Assembly (NCBI GenBank): GCA_949358305.1
Contig: OX442320.1
Span: forward strand, 10,370,259-10,434,258
Length of the DNA: 64,000 nt
Direction of reading: 5' to 3'
Source of the DNA: Strigamia acuminata
Taxonomy: Eukaryota; Arthropoda; Chilopoda; Geophilomorpha; Linotaeniidae
The translations under genes and the position numbers were made by a program. Shown piece by piece: positions 34,201 to 44,753 of this stretch; positions within the stretch are counted from its first letter, which is position 1; each line of letters starts with the position of its first letter. Below the pieces are notes generated by a model. It had not been told where the DNA came from. It worked only from the letters and a program-made list of their open reading frames with translations, and did not search any database.

Positions 34201-35294
34201 TTGCTTAAATTGGGGATTCGAATAATATTTCGTTTCCTACTCTTCATCTCCGTCTGCGCGGCACAAAATAATTTTTACAATTTGATGTAAATATTTAATT
34301 ATTTTTATTTTTATTTCTTCTTTTTGTTACCAAATGTTTTCCTCTCCTGCACTTCGTCTTTTTCCAAATCCAGAATGCTTTTCGGAGTTTTCGTCCACGA
34401 TCTCACGTTTTTCACCTGAAATTTGCAACAAATTCGGTCATTATTTGGTCTCAATTTGTCAGTTCGATTTGTTCAAGAGTAAATGTTTTGATTTCCGATT
34501 GAGAGAATAAAAATTGCACCAATTTTCAACACATTTTAATTCATTAGCGATATACAAAATTTCAGGAAAATAAAAACGAAAAAACAAAAATTCATTCTCG
34601 AACAAACTTTATCTGAAAGTCGTTACCTACAAATTAGGCAACAACATTTAAAATAAATAAATAAATATGATAAACATCGCTCTTACCAGTCGCCTTGTGG
34701 CTTTACCATTCAACACGGCTCGCTCTTGCGCAACTTCGCTTTTGATCATTTCCATCAGTGCAACAACATTGGTACCTTTTGTAAACGCAACAAATTGGCC
34801 AGCCTAAACAAAACAAAATATATACAAAACGAAATTTGTTTTTGCATTTCCTTACGGCCACAAAAAGCCATTGCGGTTCGCAAGTTTCGCGAAAAGGTGC
34901 CAATTGTTCGATTTTATCAGCTGGAGCCTCGATAGGAATTTAAAAAACAGTTAAATTACAACATTTTGGGAGAAAACGAGGATTGTACACCATTGCAAAT
35001 TGCAGAAGCTCGTCCTCGGTGTCTGATTTTATTTTCTTAATCATTGATTGGATGCACAAACACGGGCCGCTCCAGTCCCGATAAACGTCAACAACTGCAA
35101 AATTTCATTTTATTATTATTTTTTTGTTTATTTATTTTATTTATTTACGCCAAAGTCCATCTTTTTTAAGCAAATCTTGCCATTCTTCCTCCGAAGTTAT
35201 GTCCATCTGAAAAAGGAAATAAATTTATTTATTCTATTTTTTTATTTATTTTATTTTTCAATACCTGAAGTGGACCTTCCTTTTTTTTAGCCAT
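28295..35294 (-). CDS. NME8: Thioredoxin plus five NDK-like domains: NME8/TXNDC3-type outer-arm dynein intermediate-chain protein
   Basis: Family members are axonemal: sea-urchin dynein IC1, ascidian IC3 and human NME8 are part of, or linked to, outer dynein arms. Twenty-two exons, 5' to 3' on -: 35294-35265, 35206-35149, 35094-34991, 34927-34856, 34803-34687, 34415-34331, 34159-34106, 33982-33900, 33592-33500, 33182-33025, 32942-32731, 32664-32532, 31777-31667, 31601-31357, 30676-30532, 30456-30158, 30097-29953, 29152-29078, 29027-28879, 28823-28679, 28619-28512, 28448-28295; all phases close, 924 aa. The thioredoxin fold is about residues 11-115 with active site WSGPC (usual WCGPC) and a following CEPQW. 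Five NDK-like units follow, with starts such as FTIALIKPDAIKSGK and TIIVIIKPDAFSKHKG. Catalytic-His positions read LHAS, FHVS, FMTE (lost), VHLR and VDEC (lost). NME8 normally has three NDK domains and about 590 aa. Several introns hold MITEs. Confidence 0.9.
29327..29450. mobile_element. hAT-type MITE with 8-base target-site duplication
   Basis: A 124-base element in intron 17 of the NME8-like gene. Its ends are exact inverted repeats: CAGGGGTCGGCAACC at the left and GGTTGCCGACCCCTG at the right. It is flanked by the 8-base direct repeat CGTTAGAA (29319-29326 and 29451-29458). This terminal motif and 8-base duplication are the hallmarks of non-autonomous hAT elements. No coding capacity. Confidence 0.95.
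30720..30910. repeat. GC-rich fragment with repeated CTGTGCCCGGCGCCC-like units
   Basis: Lies in intron 14 of the NME8-like gene. It starts with CAGGGCCGTCTTTAC, a sequence typical of one end of a hAT-like non-autonomous element, and then carries four or five degenerate copies of a 15-18-base GC-rich unit (30785-30855). A matching right end was not found, so it looks truncated. Composition is strikingly GC-rich against AT-rich flanks. Confidence 0.55.
31891..32010. mobile_element. hAT-type MITE (CAGGGCTGGACTGG family) with 8-base duplication
   Basis: A 120-base element in intron 12 of the NME8-like gene. The left end is CAGGGCTGGACTGG; the right end holds GGGCCAGTCCAAAACTG. The 8-base direct repeat GACCCCAT flanks it (31883-31890 and 32011-32018). 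Related, more degraded copies lie at about 32178-32310, 44982-45333 and (one end only) 5340-5469. Confidence 0.88.
32178..32310. mobile_element. Degraded copy of the CAGGGCTGGACTGG MITE family
   Basis: Left end CGCTGGACTGGGAACAAAT and right end GGGTCAGTCCAGCCAAGG form imperfect inverted ends around AT-rich core sequence shared with the copies at 31891 and 44982 (ACAAATTTA, GGGAAATCTG, GGGCCA). No clear target duplication was seen. Same intron as the intact copy. Confidence 0.65.
33217..33467. mobile_element. Tc1/mariner-pogo type MITE with TA duplication
   Basis: A 251-base element in intron 9 of the NME8-like gene. Left end CAGTCGAACCTCGTTATAAC; right end GTTATAACGAGGCTCGACTG, inverted with one mismatch. 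Each side is flanked by TA (33215-33216 and 33468-33469). The motif is typical of pogo/Tigger-like non-autonomous elements. Without the element and one TA the intron would be 64 bases, the normal size here. Confidence 0.93.
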
Positions 35295-35521
35295 TTTGAA
35301 ATTCTAAACTCGAAATTGAATTTTAAATTCGTTTATTTAATTTAATTCCACTAAATCTCTATTTTAATAAAAAAAATTACTATACTTTAATAAGGATACA
35401 CAACCGGAAGTTTACAATCGGTTACTAGGTAACGTAGTTCATCCAATTGAACGAAGATGGCGCTATCGTCGATCAGCGCCATCTATACTTGTCAAATCGA
35501 AATAACTTCAAATATAAACAA
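35295..35521. promoter_or_regulatory. Divergent promoter shared by the NME8-like gene and VPS8
   Basis: Only 227 bases separate the two start codons. The segment includes ACCGGAAGT (35403-35411), a full ETS-type site, and the palindrome GTTACTAGGTAAC (35421-35433), which fits the RFX X-box consensus RYYNYY-N-RRNRAC exactly. The rest is AT-rich with no obvious TATA box. The X-box would suit the ciliary gene; the ETS site is typical of housekeeping promoters and would suit VPS8. Confidence 0.7.
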
Positions 35522-38500
35522 ATGGCGGAATCGGATCCAACTGGGGGCGGTTTTCACTCCAGATCGGATTCCCCAGTTAATTTGTCTAGCGAGCACCTGG
35601 AATTGGACTTGGAAGATGTGAGTGAATAAAAATAAAACAAAAAATACATCAACATCAAAAGAATAAAAATTGTTTTAAAACCAACAGTTGGATGACACCG
35701 AATATGAAATTCCACCGGTTGAAAACCCACCGACCCTGGAAAGCATCTTGAACGAGGTACACTCAATACAAGAAAACACAAAAACAAAAAATAAAAATAA
35801 AATTGCTTTTTCCATTCCCTTTAAGCCCGATGCGGAATTTGAGAGCGACGACGAAACGGGAGGAAATTCGACGGTTTTTGAAGACATTTTCGCCGACACG
35901 ATTTCAGTCGCTTCGATCAGCAGCACCGACTCGAAAGGAAGACGAGATTCCCGCCGGTTGCGCAGAAGTCCGCAACCGGTGCACGGATCCATTCTCCGCC
36001 ACGTTATACTCAAAGGAGTTTCCGTACAAATCGTTTCCGCAGCCGTAAATTGCACATTTTTAATTCTTATTTTATTAGCCTTTATTTTAAACTTTTCTCG
36101 CTTCCAGGATCGTGTCAATGCGGGAATGCCAACAGCAATGGCCGCCGGATCGTTTGTAGCCGTCGGAACGGCACACGGCATCATTTTAGTGTTCGGTAAA
36201 GTTAATCATTTATTTTTTTCTAATTTCTTTTATTGATTTATTTCGATTAGACGCCAAACAAACGTTGAAATGCTGTTTGGGTACGGCGGCGACCGGAGCG
36301 CAATACGGATCTGTTTCTTCACTCAGTTTTAATTACGACTGCACTCGGCTGTTGTGCGGATTCGCGAAAGGCGCCGTAAATTATGCATTTTTGATCCTTT
36401 TTGGCTTCTAATTATTTTTTTATAGATCACAATGTGGGATTTAACGACCGGGAAACTACTACGGACTATTCTAGACGCACATCCGATGGGCACGGCTGTT
36501 CTGCACATCAAAGTGCGCCAATATCTTAAGATTTCAAATTTTATATTTCAAATTATTTTATTTTTAGTTTACGGACGACCCGACTCTTGCCGTGTGTAGC
36601 GACAGCGGGGGCTCCGTGTTTGAGCTGAATTTCCGACGTGTGCTCGGCGTGCGCTCGTGCGAATCACGCTGCCTCTTCTCCGGAAGGTGATTTTCAATTA
36701 AAATTCAACTTTTTGTGGTTAAATTTTGATTGAAACAATTGCAGTCGAGGCGAGGTGTGCACCATTCAACCGTTGCAATCGGTGAACATGAAAGGACATC
36801 CGTTGCAAGACGTTTGTTTGGTCGCGATGGCGACGATGTCTAAAGTAATCTGAAGTTGATTAGAATGTTTGTTTTTGTTTATTTTGTTTGTTTTTCGAAG
36901 GTGATCGTGGTTAGCATCAGGCCGAAATTGAAAGTTGTGTTCACGTACGGTTTGAAAGCGAAATCCAACACGTTGCCGTTGGTTTCGTGGCAATACGTCA
37001 TCATCCAAGTGGAGCCTCGCGTCAAGATTATTGATCCTGTGTTCGCGTTCGGACGTGAAGATGTTTTGTATTTTTTCCAGGTTCGTTTTGCTCACTTTTG
37101 GTGTGGATTTTTTATTTAAATGTCGATCGACAGGTGTCGGTGAAAGAAAAGACGAGAAACGTGTCGTTTATGATGTTAAAGAAGATGGAACTCAACTACA
37201 ATTTGCTTAATTTTTCCGTAAGCGAAATTAAAACGAAATTAAAACGAAATTTTCGTTTTGTAAATGAAAATTTGATTGACAGTGGCTCAATCCGCGAACG
37301 ATCGTCATATTGGACACGGCCGAACATTTACGGCTCGTTGACGTTCGTACTCAGGAAACCATCGAAGTAAACATTTATTTGCTGTGAAGGAATAAATTAA
37401 TTAATTTTTTTTTTTTTTTCTAGATTATCGACTTGTCGGATGTTCAGTTGGTGTACGCGAGTAGTCACTTCAAGGGGCTGTCCACCGGTGGAAACGTGAG
37501 CAAAGCAATGGTATTCAAATTTTTTTTTAAAAAAATTTTTAAAATACATATTGAAAATAATTTTTTTAGGCTTGCGCGGCCGATCAAGCTTGCTATCAAT
37601 CGATTACAAGTTTCAATGGACAGATTTTGCTGCTCGGGATCAAATCGGTTCATTTGCTGACGTTGCGTTCGTGGAAAGAAGTAAAATATGGAAACCAAGT
37701 GTTAAAATGAGTGCTGGGACAATGGTTCTCAACGTTTTTTTAACTGCACAGATCAAAATCGTGAAAAAATCGATTAGAATTGATAAAAATCGTGGATAAA
37801 TCGATCAAAATTGATAAAAATCGTGGAAAAATTGATCAAAATTGATAAAAATCGTGAAAAAATCGATACCAAGTGATAAAAACTGATTAAAATCGATTAA
37901 TATCGATAAAAATCGATTAATATCAATAAAAATCGATTAATATTGATAAAAATCGATTAATATTGATAAAATCGATTAATATTAATAAAGTCGATTAATA
38001 TCGATAAAAGTCGATTAATATCGATAAAAATCGATTAATATTGTTAAAAATCGATTAATATCGTTAAAAATCGATTAATTTCGATAAAAATCGATTAATT
38101 TCGATAAAAATCGATTAATATCGATAAAAATTGATTAATATCGATAAAAATCGATTAATATCGATAAAAATCGATTAATATCGATAAAAATCGATTAATA
38201 ACGATAAAAATCGATTAATATCGATAAAATTCGATTAATATCGATAAAATTCGATTAATATCGATAAAAATCGATTAATATCGATAAAAATCGATAAATA
38301 TCGATTAATATCGATAAATATCGATTAATATCGATAAATATCGATAAAAATCGATTAATATCGATAAAAATCGATTAATACTGATTAATATCGATTAATA
38401 TCGATAAATATTGATTAATATCGATAAAATTCGATTAATATCGATAAAATTCGATTAATATCGATAAAAATCGATTAATATCGATAAAAATCGATTAATA

Positions 38501-41500
38501 TTGATTAATATCGATTAATAACGATAAAAATCGATTAATATCGATAAAATTCGATTAATATCGATAAAATTCGATTAATATCGATAAAAATCGATTAATA
38601 TCGATTAATATCGATAAAAATCGATTAATATCGATTAATATCGATAAAAATCGATTAATATCGATAAAAATCGATTAATATCGATAAAAATCGATTAATA
38701 TCGATAAAAATCGATTAATATCGATTAATATCGATTAATATCGATAAATATTGATTAATATTGATAAAAATCGATTAAAATTCATTTATTTTATACTTGG
38801 ACACACCATTATCCCGCCACTCGGTTAAATGACTCACGATATTCCAAAAATCGATTAAAGTTATCCAAAAATTAGAGATTGGATCACCTGGCAAGGCAGC
38901 ACAAATACGTCGAAGCGTTGGAACTTGCACGCGCCTTTTTAGACGAGCGCGCCAAAGTGACCGTCGGCTTGAAGGGCAACCGCGTCGAGAAAACGATGAC
39001 AATCGCCAAAGAAGTAACAAAATACGTATCAATGTTAAATTAAACGATTCACACGCTCGTCTTTCGTCTTTGGCAGATGTACGAGCTACTGTGTACGCAC
39101 ATGGACTACGTGGCGAGTAAAAGCGGCTTGGACACTTCCCGCTCGGATTCCGCGAAGGAACTCTACCAAGAAGCGATTCCGACCAGCATCGATTATCACC
39201 TTTTACTCGAACACAACTTCCGGGAACTCGAAAGTCGCGGCATGAACCGGCCCGCGTTTCTGCCGGATTTCATCGAGTCTTTATTCAACAAGGTTTACGA
39301 GCCGCTGCGCAACCACGCGGCCACCCGCGAACTTTTTCTCGAGGCTCTCGAGCAGCACATTCTGATGAATCGATTCGAGTCGATAGCGATTCCCCCGTCC
39401 GTCGTGTCGGATTTCGTGGAGCTTTACGCGGGGAAAGAAGCGTTTGAGGCGCTGCAAGCGTGCATAACTCACATGGAGGTGTCGACGCTGGATTTACATC
39501 GAGTCAAGTGTTGAGAAATCGATTTTTGGCGTCTTTTAATGTCGTTTTGTGCAGGTTTTGACGTTGTGCTGGAATCGCGGCTTGTACGATGCGATATTTT
39601 ACATACATAATAAGGCGATGATGGATTACGTGGGGCCGTTGGAGGAGTTTTTAGCGCTGCTTAGCGAGTCGTTGAACACGGGGAAGCAGTTGACGGGTAT
39701 TTTTGTGCTGATTTTGTTTGTTTTTTTGGTTAATTTTGCATTTTTCGCAGATAATCAGATAAAATTGGGGAATAAAATATTGGTTTACATCAGGTAATTT
39801 TGGTTTTTTGGATTTGTATTCGATTTAAATTGATTTTTGGGGATTTTTGCAGCTGTTGTCTCGCCGGTCGAGCGTATCCCATCGGGGATATCGACGCCAG
39901 TCGAGCTTTTGTCGTTAAAGAGCAGGTTTTCAAGTGTTTGATTAGTAAACATTTACGCAATCGCAAACCTGGTTTGTAATTAATTTGCTGTAATTATAAT
40001 TTTTATTTGTTTTATTTGTTATTTTTTAGATGATAAGATTTATCCGCAATTACGAATTTTGCTGCATTTCGACACGAGGGAATTTCTAAATGTTTTATCG
40101 CTGGCTTTTGAGGAGCGGGAATTCGATCCGAACGTCGGTGTTTGGTGTCGGCAAGACGTGATTGACATTCTCATACAAATCATGCATCACAGTCAAGAGT
40201 TTTCGGTAATATAATATTAGAATTTAATAATTTACGTCTAAATTTCGGAAAAGCCGACGCAAGTTGGCTCGCTCTTCACGTTTTTAGCTCGACAAATGGC
40301 CAAGCACGAAACGTCCATCATTGTAAATCGACATTTATTCGAACAAGTAAGTTGCGGAAAATTATTTAAAAAAAAAAATTTTTATTATTTATTTTATTTC
40401 AAATAGGTCGTTGAATATTTGACGAACACGAGCGACGAAAGCCGCCAAGAAGAACGACAACAGGCGTTGCTCGAGCTGCACGCGACGGGCGGATTGAAGT
40501 TCTACGACGAGGAAAAACTGCTGCAGCAAGCCGAGAAGGCTCAATTGTATTTTCTAAAAGCGAATTTTAAAATTAGCGCGACTTAATGTCGTTTATTAAT
40601 TAACAGTTTTCAAGTTTGCGAAGTTCTATACACGAAGCGAAGGGAATTTAACCGATTACTGGGATGTTTTCTTCGCGATCCAACGAGAAAAGTGACTTTT
40701 TTAATGAAAAAATTAATGAAAATCAATTAAATGTTTAATTTTTGAACAGTTGCAAGTGTTTTCGTTCACGAGGAATCTGATGGACGGTGACGCGCTCTCC
40801 GAAGCGGAACAACACGTTATTGAATTGGAAGTTAGGACAAATATCGAAGAATTGATCGAAATTGACAACTCGCAAAGCGCTCAATTACTTCTCGATTGCT
40901 TTTCAAGTTCGATTCCGAGCGTGATCGATCTTCTAGAGAAAGATCCAAAGACGCTCTACCAGTTTTTAGTGGCGCTCTTCGAGTACCAGTACGAAAAGCG
41001 AAATAAAATAGAAGCAAATCGTAAGCGAGGATTTTAATTTTAATTTTAATTCTAGAGACAGCGTCGAAGCTAAAACGAAAAACATCAGCGTCGAGTTGTT
41101 TATTGATCACCAACTTGCCGAGAATTTGATCGATTTGATGTGTCGGTTTGATCCGAAAAATGTCTACAGGTTTCTCAGGAGCAGAGAAGACTATCGACTC
41201 GAAGAAACGTTGGAGGTTGAATTTCGGAAACACAAAATGTTTTTTTTTAAAAATAATTTACGATTTAATTTTTGTTCAGATTGTTTTTAATTATGAAATA
41301 ACGGATGCGTGCGCTTATTTGCTCGAAAAACTCGGTCGCACGGTCGAGGCGTTTAAATTGCTGATCGAGGTAGCGGCTTTAGGGTTAGGCTTAATGGTTA
41401 GGCTTAATTGTTTTGTTGTTTGTTTAGACGTTTGATTCGTGCGTGGCGGATTTAATGAGTAATTTAATGAACGATGTCGACGTAAATCAAGCGCCAACGG

Positions 41501-43134
41501 ACTTGATCTGGATCAATGTGGAATCGAATCTCGTCATTTTGATTCAGTTTTGTCAGAGGAATTCAAGTCGGATGGCGGAAAACGAGCGAGAGGTAAAAGT
41601 CCGCCATTTTAAAAGTAAATTTTTAAGTAATTTTATTTCCAGGCTGTTTGGTTCCAACTTTTGGATACTTTAATGACGCCCCAACGGAAATTAAATTGCC
41701 AGTCCGTTCCCAAATATTTCAACGGTATTTTTATATTTTATTTTTTGAATGAATATTTTTGACGGAGTTTTATATTTAGCATCCAAAGAAACTATACGGC
41801 ACCTGCTGAACAGCATGATGGGATATATCAAATTACCTTCAATCCTACAGAAAGTTATCCGAGTAAATATCTATGAAATAATGTTGCGTCGTAATATTTA
41901 CGGTGAATTTCTTCAGGATCCCAGTTACAACATCAAAAACTTTTCGGAAATTCGCGATTTACTGTTGGGATTGCTAGACACGTACAATTACGAGAAGGTA
42001 TTTCGACCTTTTCAATGTTATTTGGTGAAATTAATTTGGTTTGCAGACACTTTTGGAAACAACGAGTAATCTACTCAACGGAGACTTGCACAAACAACTG
42101 CAGCAGTTGTGCAAAGCGGCCAATCGCGGGTTTGCCGTGCACGAAAACGTCTGCAATTCGTGCAATCAGGGCTACGACAAGTCTGGCGACGGCGATTTGG
42201 ATTCTGTCGTGTTGTTCAGGTGATTTTGCGTCGGATTAATTTGAATTTGCCGCTTGAATTGTTTTGTGTCGACAGGTGCGGTCATAGCTACCACGCTTTG
42301 TGCTTGCAGACGATTGAAACTCTTTCGAGCGGGAGTCAAGCTGGGGAGCAGTTTGCTTGCCCCATTTGTCAGAGGCACAAGGGGAAAGAAGAAATGTGCA
42401 AAAGGCGAATCAGTGTTCGACAGGGCCCGAGTGACGCTCAAGCGCCCGGACCAAGCGCGGCTAAACGGGACCAACAACGTGCAAAGACTAAAGTATGTTA
42501 TTCTCAGGTTACTCGGGCAGCTGACAAAAACGAAATAAACTACAATCATGGGCTTTATTCATCTAAAAATGATCGTTTTTGCCATTTTTCACATAAAAAT
42601 GATCGTTTTTGCCATTTTTTCACATAAAAATGATCGTTTCTGCCATTTTTTCACATAAAAATAATCGTTTCTGCCATTTTTTCACATAAAAATGATCGTT
42701 TTTGCCATTGTTTTCATATAAAATTGATCATTTTCGTTATTTTATCACTTAGAATGATCGTTTTTGTCTTTTTTCATCTAAAAACGATCATTTTTGGTCT
42801 GAAAAGTCTGAACTTCAGGAGCAATGAATTCAGTATAACTTGATTATTTCTGTTTGTAGGTGCATTTAGAGCCGCAACAGCTTCTAGCTCTCGATAAGTT
42901 ACGGAAACTCTATCAAACTTCGACTAGAGTACGTTAAACTAAAACACTTTAGAGCCAATTTGATTACGTCTTTTCATTTCTGTTTTCATTTCTAATCAGG
43001 CGGCCATGTTAAAAATGCTATCCAAAAAAGACGCTCGTCCCTACAGTCACAAGTCTTCCATTCTACATGACGTCAACTTTGCTTTGAAATTAGCTCCGCC
43101 ACCGATCAAACCAACAAGTAATATTATTAAATGA
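35522..43134 (+). CDS. VPS8: VPS8, subunit of the CORVET endosomal tethering complex
   Basis: VPS8 is the Rab5-binding, CORVET-specific subunit that tethers early endosomes. Thirty-three exons: 35522-35617, 35688-35756, 35826-36044, 36108-36195, 36251-36375, 36426-36512, 36568-36686, 36745-36844, 36901-37080, 37134-37217, 37283-37366, 37424-37510, 37570-37680, 38876-39013, 39077-39502, 39555-39696, 39751-39793, 39853-39971, 40030-40205, 40254-40346, 40407-40546, 40607-40691, 40750-40988, 41056-41215, 41280-41369, 41428-41592, 41643-41724, 41780-41862, 41917-41997, 42047-42219, 42276-42492, 42860-42928, 43000-43134; 1434 aa against 1428 in human. Recognisable blocks include PPTLESIL, the beta-propeller DAHPMGTAVLHIKFTDDP and SGGSVFEL, LLHFDTREFLNVL, and a C-terminal RING-type cluster (CNSC, RCGHSYHALC, CPIC, about 1273-1326). 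The 69-base intron between exons 2 and 3 is a multiple of three without a stop, so retention cannot be excluded. Intron 13 is filled by a minisatellite. Confidence 0.95.
37797..38780. repeat. About 1 kb 20-base minisatellite in VPS8 intron 13
   Basis: Around 49 copies of a 20-base unit near TCGATAAAAATCGATTAATA, with shorter 10-12-base variants (ATCGATTAAT, ATCGATAAAT). The array begins as looser repeats of GATCAAAATTGATAAAAATC near 37750 and ends at 38780. It is rich in ATCGAT and TATCGATA palindromes. The intron (37681-38875) is 1195 bases, and exons 13 and 14 join in frame across it. Confidence 0.96.
42550..42800. repeat. 30-base minisatellite in VPS8 intron 31
   Basis: About eight copies of a unit near AAAAATGATCGTTTTTGCCA followed by TTTTTTCACAT, decaying toward the 3' end. 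Located wholly between exons 31 and 32. Confidence 0.88.
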
Positions 43135-43205
43135 CGAAATGATATTGATAGATTATTCCAATAATACTTTCTGTTCAATTATAAGAAAAATGTCAGATTA
43201 TTATG

Positions 43206-44708
43206 TCATAAATGTATTTTTGGGAGTTTACTCAACACTCCCTCGCAAATGTGTTCAATGTATTGCCTTCTTTGTGCACTCATCTTAGTCGTCCACTCAA
43301 ACGGGTCGAAAGTGGAATCGCGGTACGTCGTAAAGTACCCCGTCTGATTTCTTGTAGCGTGAGTGTGCTGCGAGAGAAATGTTTTGGCCGCCTTTGTAAA
43401 CGGTTGGTCGAGGAATTTAAAGATTTTTTTCCATTCTTCGATCGGTCGAAGAACGAGCTTTTCGTACTGGACGAAATGGTACCTGAAAAATGGAATGCGA
43501 CAAAACGTTCAATTCTAAACAATAAATAAATAAATAAATAAAAGCCCCAAATCTGCGTAGGATTCTTATCGGGGCCCGTTTAAACGCCAGGGGTCACCGT
43601 CAATAGAGGCAATAAGCCGAGGGTAAAAAAAAATCATCTATTTTTTCCAAAAATCGATGATTTTTCATACAGATGTCAGTGAGTGCATTCAATCTTAAAT
43701 GGATTTCTTGATTTCTGGAGACCGAAAATGATGATTTTTACGTCATCCATTTAGGATTGAATGCACATATAGTGAATCTTTTTAAAAAGATAATTTTCTA
43801 GTAGAAATCATTAAAATAAAAAATTAATAAACGCCCTGGCCATTTATTTTAAGATTTTCGCTAAATAACACTGGCCATTTTATTTCATTTAAAATGGCCA
43901 CCGGAACAGCCGCCATTTTTGTAATGGCGGCTGTTCCGGTTACCATTTCAAAACAAAAAATGGCGGCGCAAGGCATACACGATCAACAAACCTGTGTTTT
44001 GGTAATTTTTCTCCTTCTTTGATGTCGGTCGCTATACTGCTACAAATGCTGATTGCAGATCGATAAGGACTGGCCCAAATGCCTTCTATTTTCTGAGTGG
44101 AGTACAACACAGCTCTGGGATCGCGGACCAAGTGAACTATCTGTACGTAAATTATTTGTTTTTAAATTTATAATTTCATTTTTGTGCCGTTGTACTTTGA
44201 GGTTAGTAAATCGATCCAACAGCGGTACGGTGTCGGCCAAACGCATTCGAATAGTTTTTGTCACTTTGAGCTTATCTCGCTCGCAGTATTCCCGAACCGT
44301 CACATCATCCGGGGAATTAAAATGATTATACAGACCGTACGTTCGTCCGAATTTTCGCAGGATCCAAAATGTCGTTTGGTTCCCCAACCGATGCAAAATG
44401 GAAGAGTTGCAAGAAAATATGCCGGCCAAAATCGTTTGGAAAGCACGTTTAGTGGCATTGGGCTGGAGGTTTTCCGCCGTGTAAAGTGGCTCGAAAAAAT
44501 ACGAACAATTGTCGCACGATGCCAGCATTTCGCCCGTGAAAGATGAGCCGGACCGTGCGTAGGACAGTAAAAGCACGTTGAGTTGCAATTGCTCATCCGA
44601 TGGTGAAATAACTCGACTTGGAATTGTGTCGAAACCCGTGTTGATATACGAGATTAGTGGTATGACTAGGAGAAGGAGAAATGTCACGAACATCCATTTT
44701 TTACTCAT
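43206..44708 (-). CDS. Carbohydrate (Gal/GlcNAc/GalNAc 6-O-type) sulfotransferase A
   Basis: Golgi type II membrane enzyme that moves sulfate from PAPS to a sugar hydroxyl on glycans, CHST1-7-like family. Exons on -: 44708-44196, 44140-43992, 43482-43206, giving 312 aa. An in-frame ATG at 44753 would add 15 residues. The second Met is preferred because it puts the signal anchor (WMFVTFLLLLVIPLISYI) close to the N terminus. The 5'-phosphosulfate loop is LLSYARSGSSFTGEML. The 3'-phosphate site is IVHLVRDPRAVLYS, and a C-terminal HFVQYEKLVLRP block is typical of the family. Length is slightly short for CHSTs (about 390-480 aa), mainly in the stem. The stop lies 71 bases from the VPS8 stop on the other strand. 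The paralogue lies directly upstream. The acceptor sugar cannot be told from sequence. Confidence 0.88.
43600..43970. repeat. Two long hairpins in sulfotransferase A intron 2
   Basis: Outer pair: a 22-base arm at 43683-43704 (starting GTGCATTCAATC) is the inverse of 43745-43766 with one mismatch. Second pair: 43891-43917 and 43923-43948 pair almost fully around a 5-base loop, with core GGAACAGCCGCCATT. Probably remnants of foldback MITEs. The 509-base intron is otherwise featureless. Confidence 0.8.
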
Positions 44709-44753
44709 TTTCCGTGAGTCTGGGAGTGGTTTTATTGTTTGAGAACAGTCCAA

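Noticed and set aside
37797-38780. Centromeric or satellite DNA
   Set aside because: The array is only 1 kb and sits inside an intron of an intact, spliced gene.
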